DNA of 64,000 nt from GCA-2683825 sp965662355 (GTDB lineage: Bacteria; Planctomycetota; UBA1135; GCA-002686595): contig CBFIHP010000004.1 of assembly GCA_965662355.1 (NCBI GenBank), positions 1-64,000 on the forward strand. Direction: 5' to 3'. Made by a program: the position numbers and the translations under genes. Position 1 is the stretch's first letter. Each line of letters begins with the position of its first letter. Below, piece after piece: positions 7,984 to 17,281 of the stretch. The notes beneath the pieces were generated by a model. The model ran no database searches and was not told the DNA's origin. It saw nothing but the letters and a program-made list of their open reading frames with translations.

Positions 7984-10716
7984 TCAGCGAAAGGCGTCGA
8001 GGCCTCCTTGCGCCAGCTGGGAAAGAGTCGTGTTGGGATCCAGCTCGGGGTTCGCCAGCAGATAGCGCACGAGCAGCACCCGTTCCACGCCGTTGATCGC
8101 CGCGAGGGGTCCGAAGCGTGCAAGGGCGGCCGCGGCGGCCTCACGAATCTCCGGCGTGGCGCCGGTTTGCAGCACGTGCAGGGGCACGCCGGTGCCGAGT
8201 TCCGCTCGCCATAGACCGAGGGCAGCGACCGACAACTTCGCGTCGCTTGGCTGACTCGCGAGGGCGGCCAGCAATGTGTCGTTGTCGGGGCTCGGATGCT
8301 CGTCCAACGCGAGCAGCGCGCGCCCGCGTTCGTCAGGGCTCCGGGGCTCGAAGATTCGTCGTTCGAGGACCCGACGCGCGCGGAGAACTCCGCTACGGGC
8401 CAATTCCGTGGAAGCGGCCTCTTCCCAGCGCGTTGCCGAGCGTTTCGCGGGCCCAGGCTCGCCCGGGGCGACTCCCGCAACCTCACCGGGATCCGAGAAG
8501 CGCTCGAACGTGTCTTCGATGCGGGTAATCCGTTTCAGCCCGTCCTTGGTCACTTCGTACAGCCCGTTGGCGTCGCGAGACATCACGCCCATGTCGAGCC
8601 CATGCCAAAGGCGTTCGAACTCCCGGGCGCAAGCGATGTGCTCGCCACAACTGACGCCACGCGCACGGGGACAGTCCACCAAACGCCCATCCCGCCGGCG
8701 ATCGGTGAAGCTGTGGCGCAGGCCGTCAGCCAAGAGCGTGATCGCTCCACGGGCCGTGGCTTCGAAGGCCGAGCTGTGAAGGTAGCGTTGCAAGTACTCG
8801 ACCGAAGGCCCCAGGCCCCCACCCACGCGGTGATACACCAGCACACGCCGCCCCAGGCTCCGCGCCTCGTCAGCGGCGATCTTTAGCGAGCGTTCCCAAT
8901 CGATATCGGCGCGCTTCTCGTCGGTGACGCGCTCGCCCTTCTCCCCAGGGATCTCCTGGGGCGGCGAAGAGAGCATCGGTGCGATCTCCTCCTGCTTGGA
9001 AGAGGGCTTGGGACCGGGTTTGCCGGAACCCGAAGCAGCGGCGGGGGCCGGGGCCGCGCTCCGTGGATTCAGCTCGCCCAGGGTACGCCCCGCGTCGATG
9101 GCCTTGATCGATGCCACCACGCCACGTCGCACGCCCGAGTTCGTCTCGACCGACTTCACGAAGTAGTCGCGAGCGCGCTGGGGTTCATTCCGCAAACGGT
9201 AGTAGAGGAACCCGAGGTTCTGATACGCATCGCCGACCGCCATGGCGACCGGAAAGCGCACGTCCTCTTCCACGTCGGGACCCAGGTCGGACAGCTGCTC
9301 TTCTCCCAGGCGAATGGCCTCGTTGAGCATTGCCTCCGCACCGTCGAGATCGTCGCGCAGGTGATAGACCTGAACGAGGGCCGTATCGTTGATGATGCGC
9401 GGCTCGTGGGGTGCCAAGGCAGCCGATTTCTTGTAGGTCTTCCACGACTCGAGGAAGGTCGAACGCGCAACGTCCAGAGCCCCCTCGCCACCCAAACGCT
9501 CGGCGTCACTGGCGATCTCGCGCAGGAGATAGGCCACGTTGTTCCACTTCCAGGCCTCCTGCGAGGCCTCCGCCAGGCGCCGGGACACACGCTCCGCGGA
9601 CAGGGTTTCATCGCGCACGTGATAGCGGCCGCCAAGCCGCCCGAGCCCCTCACCCGGCGTCCGACCGAGTCCGTCCACATGATCGACAAAATCGGGGTCC
9701 TCCTCGATGAGGCTCGACCATTCGTGCTCCGCGGTGTCGACATCGCCCGCGTCGAGCGCACTCCAACCCAGGGCGCTGCGCGCTTGCATCTCGATCCACA
9801 GGCTGCTTTCGGCCAGTGTTGGGTCCAGTTCCGTGGCCTGGCCCATGGTCGCGACGCACTTTCGATAATGATCGATCGCTTGTGCGTTGCGACGCTCGCG
9901 GGCGGCGAGGTCACCCACCAGTCGCTCAGCGTACCCGGCGTACCAGCGGATCAGCGCACTCTCGGGGTAGGTCTCGGTGAAGCCGCTATACAGGAGCGGC
10001 AGACGTTCTTCCACGTGGCTAGCGATGTGCAGATCGAACAGCGCGCGATGCAGCTCGAGCGCTTCGGGGGCTTTCGATAGGGCGGCGAACAACACCGAGA
10101 AGGCCCGGTCGCTCACTCCGAGGGAGACGTACCACTCGGCTTCGACGCGCTCCACTTCAAAACCCTCGAGCTCGAGGGCCCGCATTTCTCGGATTCCATC
10201 ACGCACGTGGTCCAGCTGGGCTGCGAAGGGTCCACGCTCCACGGAATCGACAGCGGCGAACGTCCCCATGCGAGCCCTCAGGGCCAAGGCCGCGTAAGCC
10301 GACGGCACGGACCCCTTCAACGTCGCGCTGGCGAGGGCCTTGCGCGCGCCCTCTTCGGCGGCTGCGTATTCGCCCAGTCGGAGACGATCATAGGCCCCAT
10401 GGAAAAACGCGTCCGCGTCGTCGGGTTGCAGTTGGGCGATGCGATCCCATTTCGCGACGGCCTCGTGCAAGAGAATCGCCTGGCGCCCCTCACGCGTGAC
10501 GAGCTGCTCGAACATCCGAGCCAGCCAGCGCAGCGCGGTGGTGTCGCTCGGTGCGCTCGAAAGATGCTCTTCGACGACGCTGATAGCCGCATCGAACTCG
10601 AAGTCCGAGACCAGGGATTCGGCCTTGGAATGCCAATCCGGGTCCCCACCGATCTCTTGGTTGCCCGGGGAGATGACCAGACCGCTCAGCAGAAGCAGAA
10701 ACCACGTTGTCCACAT
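7984..10716 (-). CDS. Exported TPR protein with thioredoxin-like and HEAT-like C-terminal parts
   Basis: 910 residues from the ATG at 10716, which begins a hydrophobic leader (MWTTWFLLLLSGLVIS). Residues about 30-560 are alpha-helical with tetratricopeptide-type repeats (for instance AEEGARKALA and AEAMLNEAIRLGEE). A low-complexity Ala/Pro/Gly/Lys linker follows near 575-610. Then comes a segment of about 120 residues that starts SLKIAADEARSLGRRVLVYH, laid out like the first beta-alpha unit of a thioredoxin fold but without a CxxC. The C-terminus has HEAT-like repeats (ATPEIREAAAAALARFG). It is probably a scaffold in the periplasm or at the envelope. No partner gene is obvious. The start overlaps a degenerate reading frame (next entry). 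Confidence 0.75.
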   Translation of the reverse strand: MWTTWFLLLLSGLVISPGNQEIGGDPDWHSKAESLVSDFEFDAAISVVEEHLSSAPSDTTALRWLARMFEQLVTREGRQAILLHEAVAKWDRIAQLQPDDADAFFHGAYDRLRLGEYAAAEEGARKALASATLKGSVPSAYAALALRARMGTFAAVDSVERGPFAAQLDHVRDGIREMRALELEGFEVERVEAEWYVSLGVSDRAFSVLFAALSKAPEALELHRALFDLHIASHVEERLPLLYSGFTETYPESALIRWYAGYAERLVGDLAARERRNAQAIDHYRKCVATMGQATELDPTLAESSLWIEMQARSALGWSALDAGDVDTAEHEWSSLIEEDPDFVDHVDGLGRTPGEGLGRLGGRYHVRDETLSAERVSRRLAEASQEAWKWNNVAYLLREIASDAERLGGEGALDVARSTFLESWKTYKKSAALAPHEPRIINDTALVQVYHLRDDLDGAEAMLNEAIRLGEEQLSDLGPDVEEDVRFPVAMAVGDAYQNLGFLYYRLRNEPQRARDYFVKSVETNSGVRRGVVASIKAIDAGRTLGELNPRSAAPAPAAASGSGKPGPKPSSKQEEIAPMLSSPPQEIPGEKGERVTDEKRADIDWERSLKIAADEARSLGRRVLVYHRVGGGLGPSVEYLQRYLHSSAFEATARGAITLLADGLRHSFTDRRRDGRLVDCPRARGVSCGEHIACAREFERLWHGLDMGVMSRDANGLYEVTKDGLKRITRIEDTFERFSDPGEVAGVAPGEPGPAKRSATRWEEAASTELARSGVLRARRVLERRIFEPRSPDERGRALLALDEHPSPDNDTLLAALASQPSDAKLSVAALGLWRAELGTGVPLHVLQTGATPEIREAAAAALARFGPLAAINGVERVLLVRYLLANPELDPNTTLSQLAQGGLDAFR

Positions 10717-10954
10717 GGCAAGAGTGTAATCGAGCCGATGCCCCGTGTTCAGTCTTGGTTGCGGACACACCCTGGACGCACCGTTCGCCTAGGATAAATG
10801 TGGGCGCCGGTTCCGCCAGTCGCTCACGCTCCGGCGGGTCCTGCAACCCGATTGCCGCATGGCCTTGTGTGGGCCCCGCTTCGCATCCAGCGAGCAGAAA
10901 ACTCGCTCCCGCTTGCCCTAGAAACACACGCCGCGATTGTTTTCCTTTGTTCAT
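10717..10954 (-). pseudogene. Orphan Tat/lipoprotein leader, probable remnant of an exported protein gene
   Basis: An ATG at 10954 opens MNKGKQSRRVFLGQAGASFL, with twin Arg at 8-9, followed by LLAGC so that Cys24 is a plausible lipobox. This is a textbook Tat-plus-lipobox leader and starts 17 nt after the stop of the upstream DUF1570-type gene, so it was probably once in that operon. After about 60-80 residues the reading becomes Arg/Ser/Ala-rich, and it stays open only as an out-of-frame reading of the TPR gene, to 10490. I interpret it as a truncated gene whose body was deleted when the TPR gene came to lie next to it. A very short functional lipoprotein is the alternative. Confidence 0.45.
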
Positions 10955-10971
10955 GACTCTGGCCCCTCGCG

Positions 10972-12294
10972 TCACTTCGCTGAGCTGAGGATCTCCTTCA
11001 CCAGGAGCTCCCAGGTCTCGCTATCCTCATCGTCCACGAGCTTCAGGATCTTCCTTGCCGTACGCTTGGCCTTCGACTTCTCTCCCTTCGCAAGGTGGCA
11101 GTGAGCCAGAAGCCACAGGTAGAGCGGACTCTTGTTGTCGACAAGCTCGCTAGCTGCTTCGGCGAATGCGAACGCTTTGTCGGGTTCGGGTTTGGTCGTC
11201 TTGCGGTCGATGCCGAGGTAGATCCGCGCCATGTAGTATGGCGCCCGGGGATCCTCGGGGTCATCGATCATGGCAGCTTCGAGCAATTTGATCGCCTTCG
11301 GGTAGTTGCCGAGGCGTTTGTTGCAGTACCCCAGCCAGTACTTGACGCTGGGCAATTCGGGATCCGCGGCGAGTGCCTCCTCGTAGTGTCCGATGGCCTT
11401 CTCCCATTCGCGGTTCGAGCGAGCCCCGCTGGCCAGAAGAAAGTGGTCGGTCGCATCGACGGCGGTCGGCTCGAGCTGTTCGATGGTTTGTTTCCAGCGC
11501 TTCGTGAAGTCTCCCCAATCCTCGACCTCGAACTTGGCCCTGGAGCCCCTCTTCGTCAGATCCTCGAGGTAGCGCACCAGCATCGCTCGGTCGCCTTCGT
11601 TTCCGGATTGCAGACAGTGGTAGACGATGCCCCACGAGGTGGCATAGTGTAAGTAGCTGTGTAGATTCGGATGCTGCTCGCTGAAGTTGTTGAAGGCCTC
11701 ACTCGACATTTGCGTCATGACACGTGGCGTCAAGTAGTTCCCGGTCTTCAGTGCCTTCTTGACCAGCGTGAGGTCGTACAGGTGCGGACGTCGCTCTCCG
11801 GAAACACCTGGCGTCACCTTCCACCCCTCGAAGTACTCTGCCAAGCCCTCGTTCAGCCACTTGGGCGCGTCATAGGTGTATCGATTGAGGAACTGGTGCG
11901 AACACTCATGAAAGACGACAGCCCGCAGGGCTACGTCCTCGTCGTCGCGATACATGACGATCGAGTTCAGGCTGGGTGAGAAATAGGCAAGTGGAGTGCC
12001 GCCAAGTCCTGAACCGGAACGCCTGTAGTACTCCTCGTACTCGTCGTAGGTGTTGAAGACCCGCAGCTTCAACGTGTTGTCGTTTTTCTTCTTGAGCCCG
12101 AGCTCGTCGTAGAACCTCTGGAACAAAGTGCAGTAGTAGTCGATCCGCTTTCCCAAGGCCTTAACTGCCTTGGGAGGTGCATTGGATTTAAGAATCGCCT
12201 GCTTCGAACGATACTTGCGCATCCCCTCGGGTGCATTGGGTTCGGAGGCGTTGAAAGAGACAAGCGAAAACGTTATGAGACAAGCAAGTTTCAT
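10972..12294 (-). CDS. DUF1570-like gluzincin metallopeptidase with TPR tail
   Basis: 440 residues from ATG 12294 (MKLACLITFSLVSFNA, weak signal peptide); the longer frame to 12393 lacks protein character. HECSH at 129-133 is the zinc motif, and LNEGLAEYFE (147-154) supplies the third ligand Glu about 17-20 residues later, the arrangement of peptidase-MA/DUF1570 families common in planctomycetes. After residue about 290 there are tetratricopeptide repeats (NREWEKAIGHYEEALAADPE and a second copy with NYPKAIKLLEAAM). It is likely an exported protease or protease-like protein that also binds partners. Divergent from a small lipoprotein gene 152 bp away. A twin-Arg leader remnant follows it. Confidence 0.82.
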   Translation of the reverse strand: MKLACLITFSLVSFNASEPNAPEGMRKYRSKQAILKSNAPPKAVKALGKRIDYYCTLFQRFYDELGLKKKNDNTLKLRVFNTYDEYEEYYRRSGSGLGGTPLAYFSPSLNSIVMYRDDEDVALRAVVFHECSHQFLNRYTYDAPKWLNEGLAEYFEGWKVTPGVSGERRPHLYDLTLVKKALKTGNYLTPRVMTQMSSEAFNNFSEQHPNLHSYLHYATSWGIVYHCLQSGNEGDRAMLVRYLEDLTKRGSRAKFEVEDWGDFTKRWKQTIEQLEPTAVDATDHFLLASGARSNREWEKAIGHYEEALAADPELPSVKYWLGYCNKRLGNYPKAIKLLEAAMIDDPEDPRAPYYMARIYLGIDRKTTKPEPDKAFAFAEAASELVDNKSPLYLWLLAHCHLAKGEKSKAKRTARKILKLVDDEDSETWELLVKEILSSAK

Positions 12295-12446
12295 GAAGAC
12301 ATCGTAGCGCCTCCCAGTCTCGCCGTCCGGGCCTTTCCCAGGGCGGCACTTGCTCGCTCGCAGGAGCCCACAAGAACCGGCCAGAGCTCGCAATCATCCG
12401 CGCGGAAACGAGGGGCTTGACCTTCCACGATCGAACAGCACGCAAG

Positions 12447-12941
12447 ATGACGACCATTCAAAGCATCCCGATTCTCCTGTTTCTGCTCGGCGCCGGTTGT
12501 CGGGTGACGGAATCCGCCGCTCTTCATCAGGCCGAGCCGACCGAAGATGCGACTCCGGAAATTGCCGCTCCAACGGAGAACGCGACCGGGGCGATTCTCG
12601 CCAGCTGGGTAAAGGCCCACAACTCCCGGGACGAAGACGCACTCGCGGATTGGATAGAGAGCACCTACTCGCCGGATCTCCTCGAGCGCGTGAACATGGA
12701 GGATCACATTGCCTTCTACTGGCAGATCGTCGAGGAGTTCGGTGCGCTGTATCCCGATCCGATTCTCGAAGCCGAGTCCACGCCGCTGCGCAGGGTCGTG
12801 TACATGCGCCCGCTCGACATCATCCAACCCGACCCGACGAACACTCTGGTGGTCGAGATCGATCTGGACGCCAAGGATCCACACTACTTGAAAGGTAGCC
12901 TGGGACTTGGCGCTCTGATCTGCGAGGACAAGAAGCCCTAG
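12447..12941 (+). CDS. Small lipoprotein, function unknown
   Basis: 164 residues from ATG 12447 (MTTIQSIPILLFLLGAGC); a start 30 bp earlier is less likely because it would add charged residues before the signal. LLGAGC is a good lipobox, with Cys18 lipidated. The mature domain of about 120 residues contains an SWVKAHNSRDEDALADWIES block, similar in style to SnoaL/NTF2-like small-barrel proteins (a helix of the form W..A.N..D...L...), but this is only suggestive. It ends convergent with the Tat-exported gene, with a small hairpin between. Confidence 0.65.
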   Translation: MTTIQSIPILLFLLGAGCRVTESAALHQAEPTEDATPEIAAPTENATGAILASWVKAHNSRDEDALADWIESTYSPDLLERVNMEDHIAFYWQIVEEFGALYPDPILEAESTPLRRVVYMRPLDIIQPDPTNTLVVEIDLDAKDPHYLKGSLGLGALICEDKKP

Positions 12942-12955
12942 CCGTTGTTGTCATT

Positions 12956-12970
12956 CGAGGCTTCGCCTCG
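12956..12970. terminator. Small hairpin between convergent genes
   Basis: CGAGGC-TTC-GCCTCG: a perfect 6-bp stem with a 3-nt loop, sitting between the stops at 12941 (+) and 12974 (-). There is no run of T on either side, so it is at best a weak or Rho-assisted bidirectional terminator. Confidence 0.35.
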
Positions 12971-12973
12971 CCT

Positions 12974-14527
12974 CTAGCCCTTCAAAAGCTCGCGCGCTTG
13001 ATCGAGGCCCGGGGCTTCGAAGCCCGCCTGACTTGCGCACACGCGGGCGAGACCCTTTGCGTGACGCCAGCGGAATGTGGGCCGGGCGGTGTGGAAGTCC
13101 ACATGGCTCGTCACGAAATACTTCTCGGCGTGTAGGGCTCCGTCCGGCTCGATGCTGTGGGCGAGCAATGTGTCGAAGAGCTCCTTGGGAGAGGCTCCCG
13201 ACTGCTCGTAGCGTTCCGTGATCGCGACCGCTAGCGCCTGGTCTCCCGCGCGGATGGCCTCGTCGAGCCGCTGACGCAGTTGCACAGGGTTCTTCGTCTT
13301 GACCTCGTCCAGCTTGCTCCGATAGTCGAAGGCCTCGCGCCCGACGCGCTGGCTCTGTCCAGCGACGTGATACGCGCCGACGATCAAGGATGAAGCTCGA
13401 TGGCCCTGATCCACCGCTGCCGTCACGTTGCGCCAGGCGCGCGCGGAATCGCTGGCATGGACCCCCACGGAAGCTCCGTGGACACTACCCTTGGGCTTGC
13501 CGGGTTCTCCGCGCTTGCGACCTCGATCGTTCAACAGCAACCTGTTCGCCGCAAGAGTCAAGGCCTCGCCCAGTGCCTTCCAGTCATAGCCCGCAGCCAG
13601 TGCGCTGGCCATGCATTCGGCTCCGGTGTCTCGATCCGCGCCGAAGATGTCGTTCGCAAGCTCTTCGATGTAGGCGTCCTCGGGCGCCTTGCTGCCCTTC
13701 GTCGCGGTGGTCAGTTCATATCGATCGAGCAACCGCGGGAGGGTCTTGCGCAGTCCCGGCTCCGGCTTGCCGCGGCTCTGGCGTCGGCTTTCGACATCGA
13801 CGCAGTGACGCACGGAAGTGCGCAGCATCGTGTGGGCGTGCTCGTGGCCTACGAAGCGCAGGATGTCATGAACACGCTCCGCCAGGACGATGCGGTGGAC
13901 ATCGATGTCCTCGTAGATCACGGACTGCAGCTGGTTGTAGGCGGCCGACGGCGTGCTCGTTTCCGCGATGCGCGCAAAGCTGTACTCCGCGGCATCGACG
14001 TCCACCCGGCGGAGCGCAGCGCGCACAGCACGGCCGTCGCTGTCCTCGGGAGCATTCGCTTCGATCGCGTCCCTCGATAGACGCCGCAAAACCTCGTACT
14101 TGCGGCCGCCCGAGTCCTGCATGAACGTCCCGTTGCGATACAGAACCTTCAACAGCGGCAAGGCCTTCTTGTCGTGCGGCAGGAAGGCCGACATCTCGTA
14201 AGCGGGGATCATCGCCATGAAGGCGTGATAGCCGTTGTAGTTCTCGCCCCCGAAGGTGCGCGCATTCGCCAGGGCCCCCGCGGAAAGGAGTTTCTGCAAG
14301 GCGACGCCCTGTTTCAACTTATTGACGAGGACGGGGAGCATCTCGTCGGGCTCGGTCTCCTGCATGAGGGCGACGAACGGCTCCAGCTCGCCGAAGTGCA
14401 ATTCACCTTCCTCAGCAAAGAACCGGGGTCGAAGCCCGGCCTCCGCCGCCAGGGCAGGCCCCATTCCCAGGAAAAGCATGCCTCTTCCGAGACCGCTGAG
14501 AACCTCGCGTCGGGTGGTCGTGTTCAT
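12974..14527 (-). CDS. Tat-exported conserved protein of unknown function
   Basis: 517 residues. The N-terminus has twin Arg (TTRREVLSG) followed by a hydrophobic stretch and an ALAAEAG cleavage site, so it should go out folded through the Tat system. The body is almost entirely helical. Conserved-looking patches are YNGYHAFMAMIPAYEM near residue 100, LPLLKVLYRNG near 125, GHEHAH near 225, and HAEKYFVTSHVDF near 465. The several His-rich patches and the Tat signal suggest a metal or cofactor protein, but no known ligand set is evident. I recall similar proteins in planctomycetes without assigned function. Gap of 72 bp to the upstream DJ-1-like gene on the same strand. Confidence 0.65.
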   Translation of the reverse strand: MNTTTRREVLSGLGRGMLFLGMGPALAAEAGLRPRFFAEEGELHFGELEPFVALMQETEPDEMLPVLVNKLKQGVALQKLLSAGALANARTFGGENYNGYHAFMAMIPAYEMSAFLPHDKKALPLLKVLYRNGTFMQDSGGRKYEVLRRLSRDAIEANAPEDSDGRAVRAALRRVDVDAAEYSFARIAETSTPSAAYNQLQSVIYEDIDVHRIVLAERVHDILRFVGHEHAHTMLRTSVRHCVDVESRRQSRGKPEPGLRKTLPRLLDRYELTTATKGSKAPEDAYIEELANDIFGADRDTGAECMASALAAGYDWKALGEALTLAANRLLLNDRGRKRGEPGKPKGSVHGASVGVHASDSARAWRNVTAAVDQGHRASSLIVGAYHVAGQSQRVGREAFDYRSKLDEVKTKNPVQLRQRLDEAIRAGDQALAVAITERYEQSGASPKELFDTLLAHSIEPDGALHAEKYFVTSHVDFHTARPTFRWRHAKGLARVCASQAGFEAPGLDQARELLKG

Positions 14528-14599
14528 CGGTATCCTCGCTCGTGGCTACAGGTGGCGAAAGCGCATTCCCAGGAGGATAACGCGAGAGCGTTACACATC

Positions 14600-15217
14600 T
14601 CACCCCCGCAGCGGATAGTCGATGTAGTGGGCGGTGTCCTGGGCCACTTCGGGTCCGAAGAGCGACCGAACGACGGCGAAGGACATGTCGATCCCGGCCG
14701 CGACGCCAGCAGAGCTGATGATACCGTCCTCCACGTAGCGCGCTTCGCGCTCGACGCGGATCGAAGCATCGATTTCGCCCAGAAGATCGAGCGCACCCCA
14801 GTGGGTCGTGGCACGCTTGTTCGCGAGCAAGCCGGCCTTCGCGAGCACGAGCGATCCCGTGCAAACCGAAACGACCCGCCGAGCCTCGGCGGCGCGGCGG
14901 ATGATCCAGTCGAGGACCTCCTGATCCTCGAGCAGCCGCCGCGTACCAAAGCCTCCGGGCACGACCAGGAGATCGATGCGGGGGCAGTCCTCGAACCCAT
15001 GCTCGGGCACAACGCGCAAACCGCCTGTGGCCGAGATGGCCTCGCCGGTCTTGGATACGCTCAGCACGCGAAAGGGGCCTGGTTCGCTCGAATTGCGTGA
15101 TTCGAGGCCCGGGCTGAGCCGCGTCCTCGAGAACACCTCGAACGGGCCCGCGAAATCCAGGACTTCCACGTTGTCGAAGAGCAGGATCGCGGTGTTCAGC
15201 GGGGTTGAATCTTGCAT
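14600..15217 (-). CDS. DJ-1/PfpI-family protein, isonitrile-hydratase-like
   Basis: 205 residues from the ATG at 15217 (MQDSTPLNTAILLFDNVEVLDFAGP). DFAGPFEVF near residue 20, VVPGGFG near 90 and VSVCTGSLVLAKAGLL near 120 are the DJ-1/GATase1-like blocks, and the Cys in VCTGS sits at the nucleophile elbow. KRATTHWGA after it is shared with isonitrile hydratase (InhA) and with the amidase-like domain of GlxA-type AraC regulators. No DNA-binding domain is attached here, so an enzyme is more likely. Adds water to isocyanides, or acts as an amidase or glyoxalase-like enzyme. Divergent from the multicopper oxidase gene. Confidence 0.82.
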   Translation of the reverse strand: MQDSTPLNTAILLFDNVEVLDFAGPFEVFSRTRLSPGLESRNSSEPGPFRVLSVSKTGEAISATGGLRVVPEHGFEDCPRIDLLVVPGGFGTRRLLEDQEVLDWIIRRAAEARRVVSVCTGSLVLAKAGLLANKRATTHWGALDLLGEIDASIRVEREARYVEDGIISSAGVAAGIDMSFAVVRSLFGPEVAQDTAHYIDYPLRG

Positions 15218-15297
15218 TTTGGACAGACTAGCAGAACTGCGCAGGCTCACACAAAAGCGCCATTTCTACTTGGCAGGATTATGGATGTTGCTTTCTA

Positions 15298-15308
15298 CTA
15301 CCAGGTAG
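15298..15308. promoter_or_regulatory. Possible operator palindrome upstream of the multicopper oxidase gene
   Basis: CTACC-A-GGTAG is a perfect odd palindrome. The octamer TTTCTACT occurs twice (15264-15271 and 15292-15299), the second copy running into it. Both lie in the 161-bp divergent region between the DJ-1-like and multicopper oxidase genes. It looks like a regulator site, but no promoter elements around it are clear enough to name. Confidence 0.25.
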
Positions 15309-15378
15309 GAGTTTGCTTTTCACTGATAGGCCCTGGGCAAGGGGGCGAAGCATGCCTCACGAATTAGGAGATGACACC

Positions 15379-17133
15379 ATGTTGGATCGACGCCAGGCTC
15401 TGCGCCTCGCGGCCTTGGGAGGCGTAGCCCCGCTAGCCCACGCAAACGCCATGAAGCCGCGGGTAGGAGGGGATGTCGGCAGTGACCCGAACAACCCCAT
15501 CGTGCGGCTGACGCCGTTCATCACGCCGCTACCGATTCCGCCTTCCCCGCCCCCGGGCGACCCGTTCCGGCCTTCGGACCTGGCCGCCCAGAACCTGGCC
15601 TTCCTCGGCCCCGTGGCCGGGAGGGCACAGTTCACCACGATCGTCGAGGAAGAAGCGATGATCAGCCTGCACCCAGAGCTCCCGAAGACTCCGGTCTGGC
15701 GCTATCGCTCGACGAACATGCCCGAGGACTCTCCCTTCCTCGCTGGGCCGACGTTCGTCGTACGTCAAGGGACGCCACAGGTCGTGCGCTTCATCAACGA
15801 TCTTCCGGCCAACCACGTGGGCTTTGGCGTGCCCCACACCACCACCCACTTCCACGGTGGCCACATCCCGCCGGTTTTCGACGGCTTCCCCGAGAACGTC
15901 CCGGACCTCCCCCACATCGTGCGCGAGCATGGCGAAAGCTTCGACTACGTGTGGCCGCAGCAGGACGTCGGCTTCACCACGGGCAACCCGGATCGCGATG
16001 AGCGCCCGGCGCTCCAGTGGTACCACGATCACCTGCTGGACTTCACAGGCCCGAACGTCATGCGTGGCATGGCCGGGCTCTACATCGTTTTCGATGGCCT
16101 CGACACGGGCGACGAGACGCGCGGCCTCCGACTGCCCAGTGGCCCCTTCGACATTCCCCTGGTGCTGCAAGACAAACGCATGGCACCGGATGGAACGATG
16201 ATCTACCAGCCGGACGATTTCGACGGCTTCCTGGGCGACCAGATGCTGGTCAACGGTGCCATCTATCCGTTCCTCGAGGTGAAGCGACGTAAGTATCGCT
16301 TCCGCCTCCTCAACGGTTCGAACGCGCGCATGTACAAGGTGCGGATCACGGACGAGAACAACCGCAATCCCAAACCGCTCCACGTCATCGGCAACGATGG
16401 TGGCTTGCTCTCGAGAACCCGCCGCAAGCGCCGCACGGCCTTCCTTGGCATGGCGGAGCGGCTCGAGGTCATCGTCGACTTCTCCCGGTTCCCCGAGGGC
16501 ACCGAGCTCTACTTGACGAATTTCATCAAGCAGGACAGCGGCCGCGGCCCCGACGGCGACTCAGAAGACGTCGGCGAGGTTCCGAAGGATCAGGCCGTGA
16601 AGCTGATGAAGTTCATCGTCACGGGCGGCGAGGTCCGCGATCGCAGCGTGATCCCCGATACACTGCGCCCGATTCGCCCCGTTCCCCAGGACATGATCGA
16701 CAACGCGGTGCACCGCCACTTCAAGTTCGAACGCACGGGCGGAGCCTGGGCGATCAATGGCGAATTCATCGACATCGAGCACCCCAGCGCTCGCCCCAAG
16801 AAGGGGCAACCCGAGATCTGGCACATCGAGAACGGTGGCGGTGGCTGGTGGCACCCGATCCACGTTCATATCGAACTGGGTCGCGTGCTCTCACGTAACG
16901 GCCAGCGCCCGGGCCCGCTCGAGCGCGACGGAAACGCGAAGAAGGACACGGTCAACCTGGCCGGTGGTGACGAGGCTCAGGTGTACTTCAATTTCCGTGA
17001 TTTCACCGGCCCGACGGTCTTCCACTGCCACAACATCGAGCACGAAGACCACTTCATGATGGCTCGCTTCGACATCGAAGAGAACACGCAGTCGACTCCT
17101 AGTGCCCCGGATCCGAGGATGAATCGGCGCTAG
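15379..17133 (+). CDS. Tat-exported three-domain multicopper oxidase
   Basis: 584 residues. The ATG at 15379 has AGGAG 8 nt upstream and gives MLDRRQALRLAALGG, a Tat-type leader. A start at 15352 is in frame but lacks a ribosome site. All four copper-binding blocks are present: THFHGGH near residue 155, WYHDHL near 214, HPIHVH near 492 and HCHNIEHEDHFMM near 549. The last block has His-x4-Met, so the type 1 copper has a Met axial ligand, as in CotA laccase and bilirubin oxidase. It is likely to oxidise phenols, metals or bilirubin-like substrates outside the cytoplasm. Single gene, closed by a strong terminator. Confidence 0.92.
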   Translation: MLDRRQALRLAALGGVAPLAHANAMKPRVGGDVGSDPNNPIVRLTPFITPLPIPPSPPPGDPFRPSDLAAQNLAFLGPVAGRAQFTTIVEEEAMISLHPELPKTPVWRYRSTNMPEDSPFLAGPTFVVRQGTPQVVRFINDLPANHVGFGVPHTTTHFHGGHIPPVFDGFPENVPDLPHIVREHGESFDYVWPQQDVGFTTGNPDRDERPALQWYHDHLLDFTGPNVMRGMAGLYIVFDGLDTGDETRGLRLPSGPFDIPLVLQDKRMAPDGTMIYQPDDFDGFLGDQMLVNGAIYPFLEVKRRKYRFRLLNGSNARMYKVRITDENNRNPKPLHVIGNDGGLLSRTRRKRRTAFLGMAERLEVIVDFSRFPEGTELYLTNFIKQDSGRGPDGDSEDVGEVPKDQAVKLMKFIVTGGEVRDRSVIPDTLRPIRPVPQDMIDNAVHRHFKFERTGGAWAINGEFIDIEHPSARPKKGQPEIWHIENGGGGWWHPIHVHIELGRVLSRNGQRPGPLERDGNAKKDTVNLAGGDEAQVYFNFRDFTGPTVFHCHNIEHEDHFMMARFDIEENTQSTPSAPDPRMNRR

Positions 17134-17165
17134 TAAAACACCTGCCTCGCAATTCCCCCGATGGT

Positions 17166-17202
17166 GGACGGCCTGTTTTCGAATGGGCCGTCCTTTTCTT
17201 TT
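17166..17202 (+). terminator. Rho-independent terminator after the multicopper oxidase gene
   Basis: GGACGGCC (17166-17173) pairs perfectly with GGCCGTCC (17186-17193), with a 12-nt loop, followed by TTTTCTTTT. It lies 32 nt after the TAG. Confidence 0.85.
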
Positions 17203-17281
17203 GAGTATGGGTTGGGGAGTTCGGGTGTGAGTGCGAGTATTGAGAAGTGCGCTTGTGTCGCCGATTCCCACTCCAACCCCC

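Noticed and set aside
8296..8886. Plus-strand frame of 196 codons opposite the TPR gene
   Set aside because: Antisense to a long clear gene with no motif of its own.
10490..10954. Full 155-residue lipoprotein from the twin-Arg leader
   Set aside because: The last 75 residues are an out-of-frame reading of the TPR gene; only the leader looks real.
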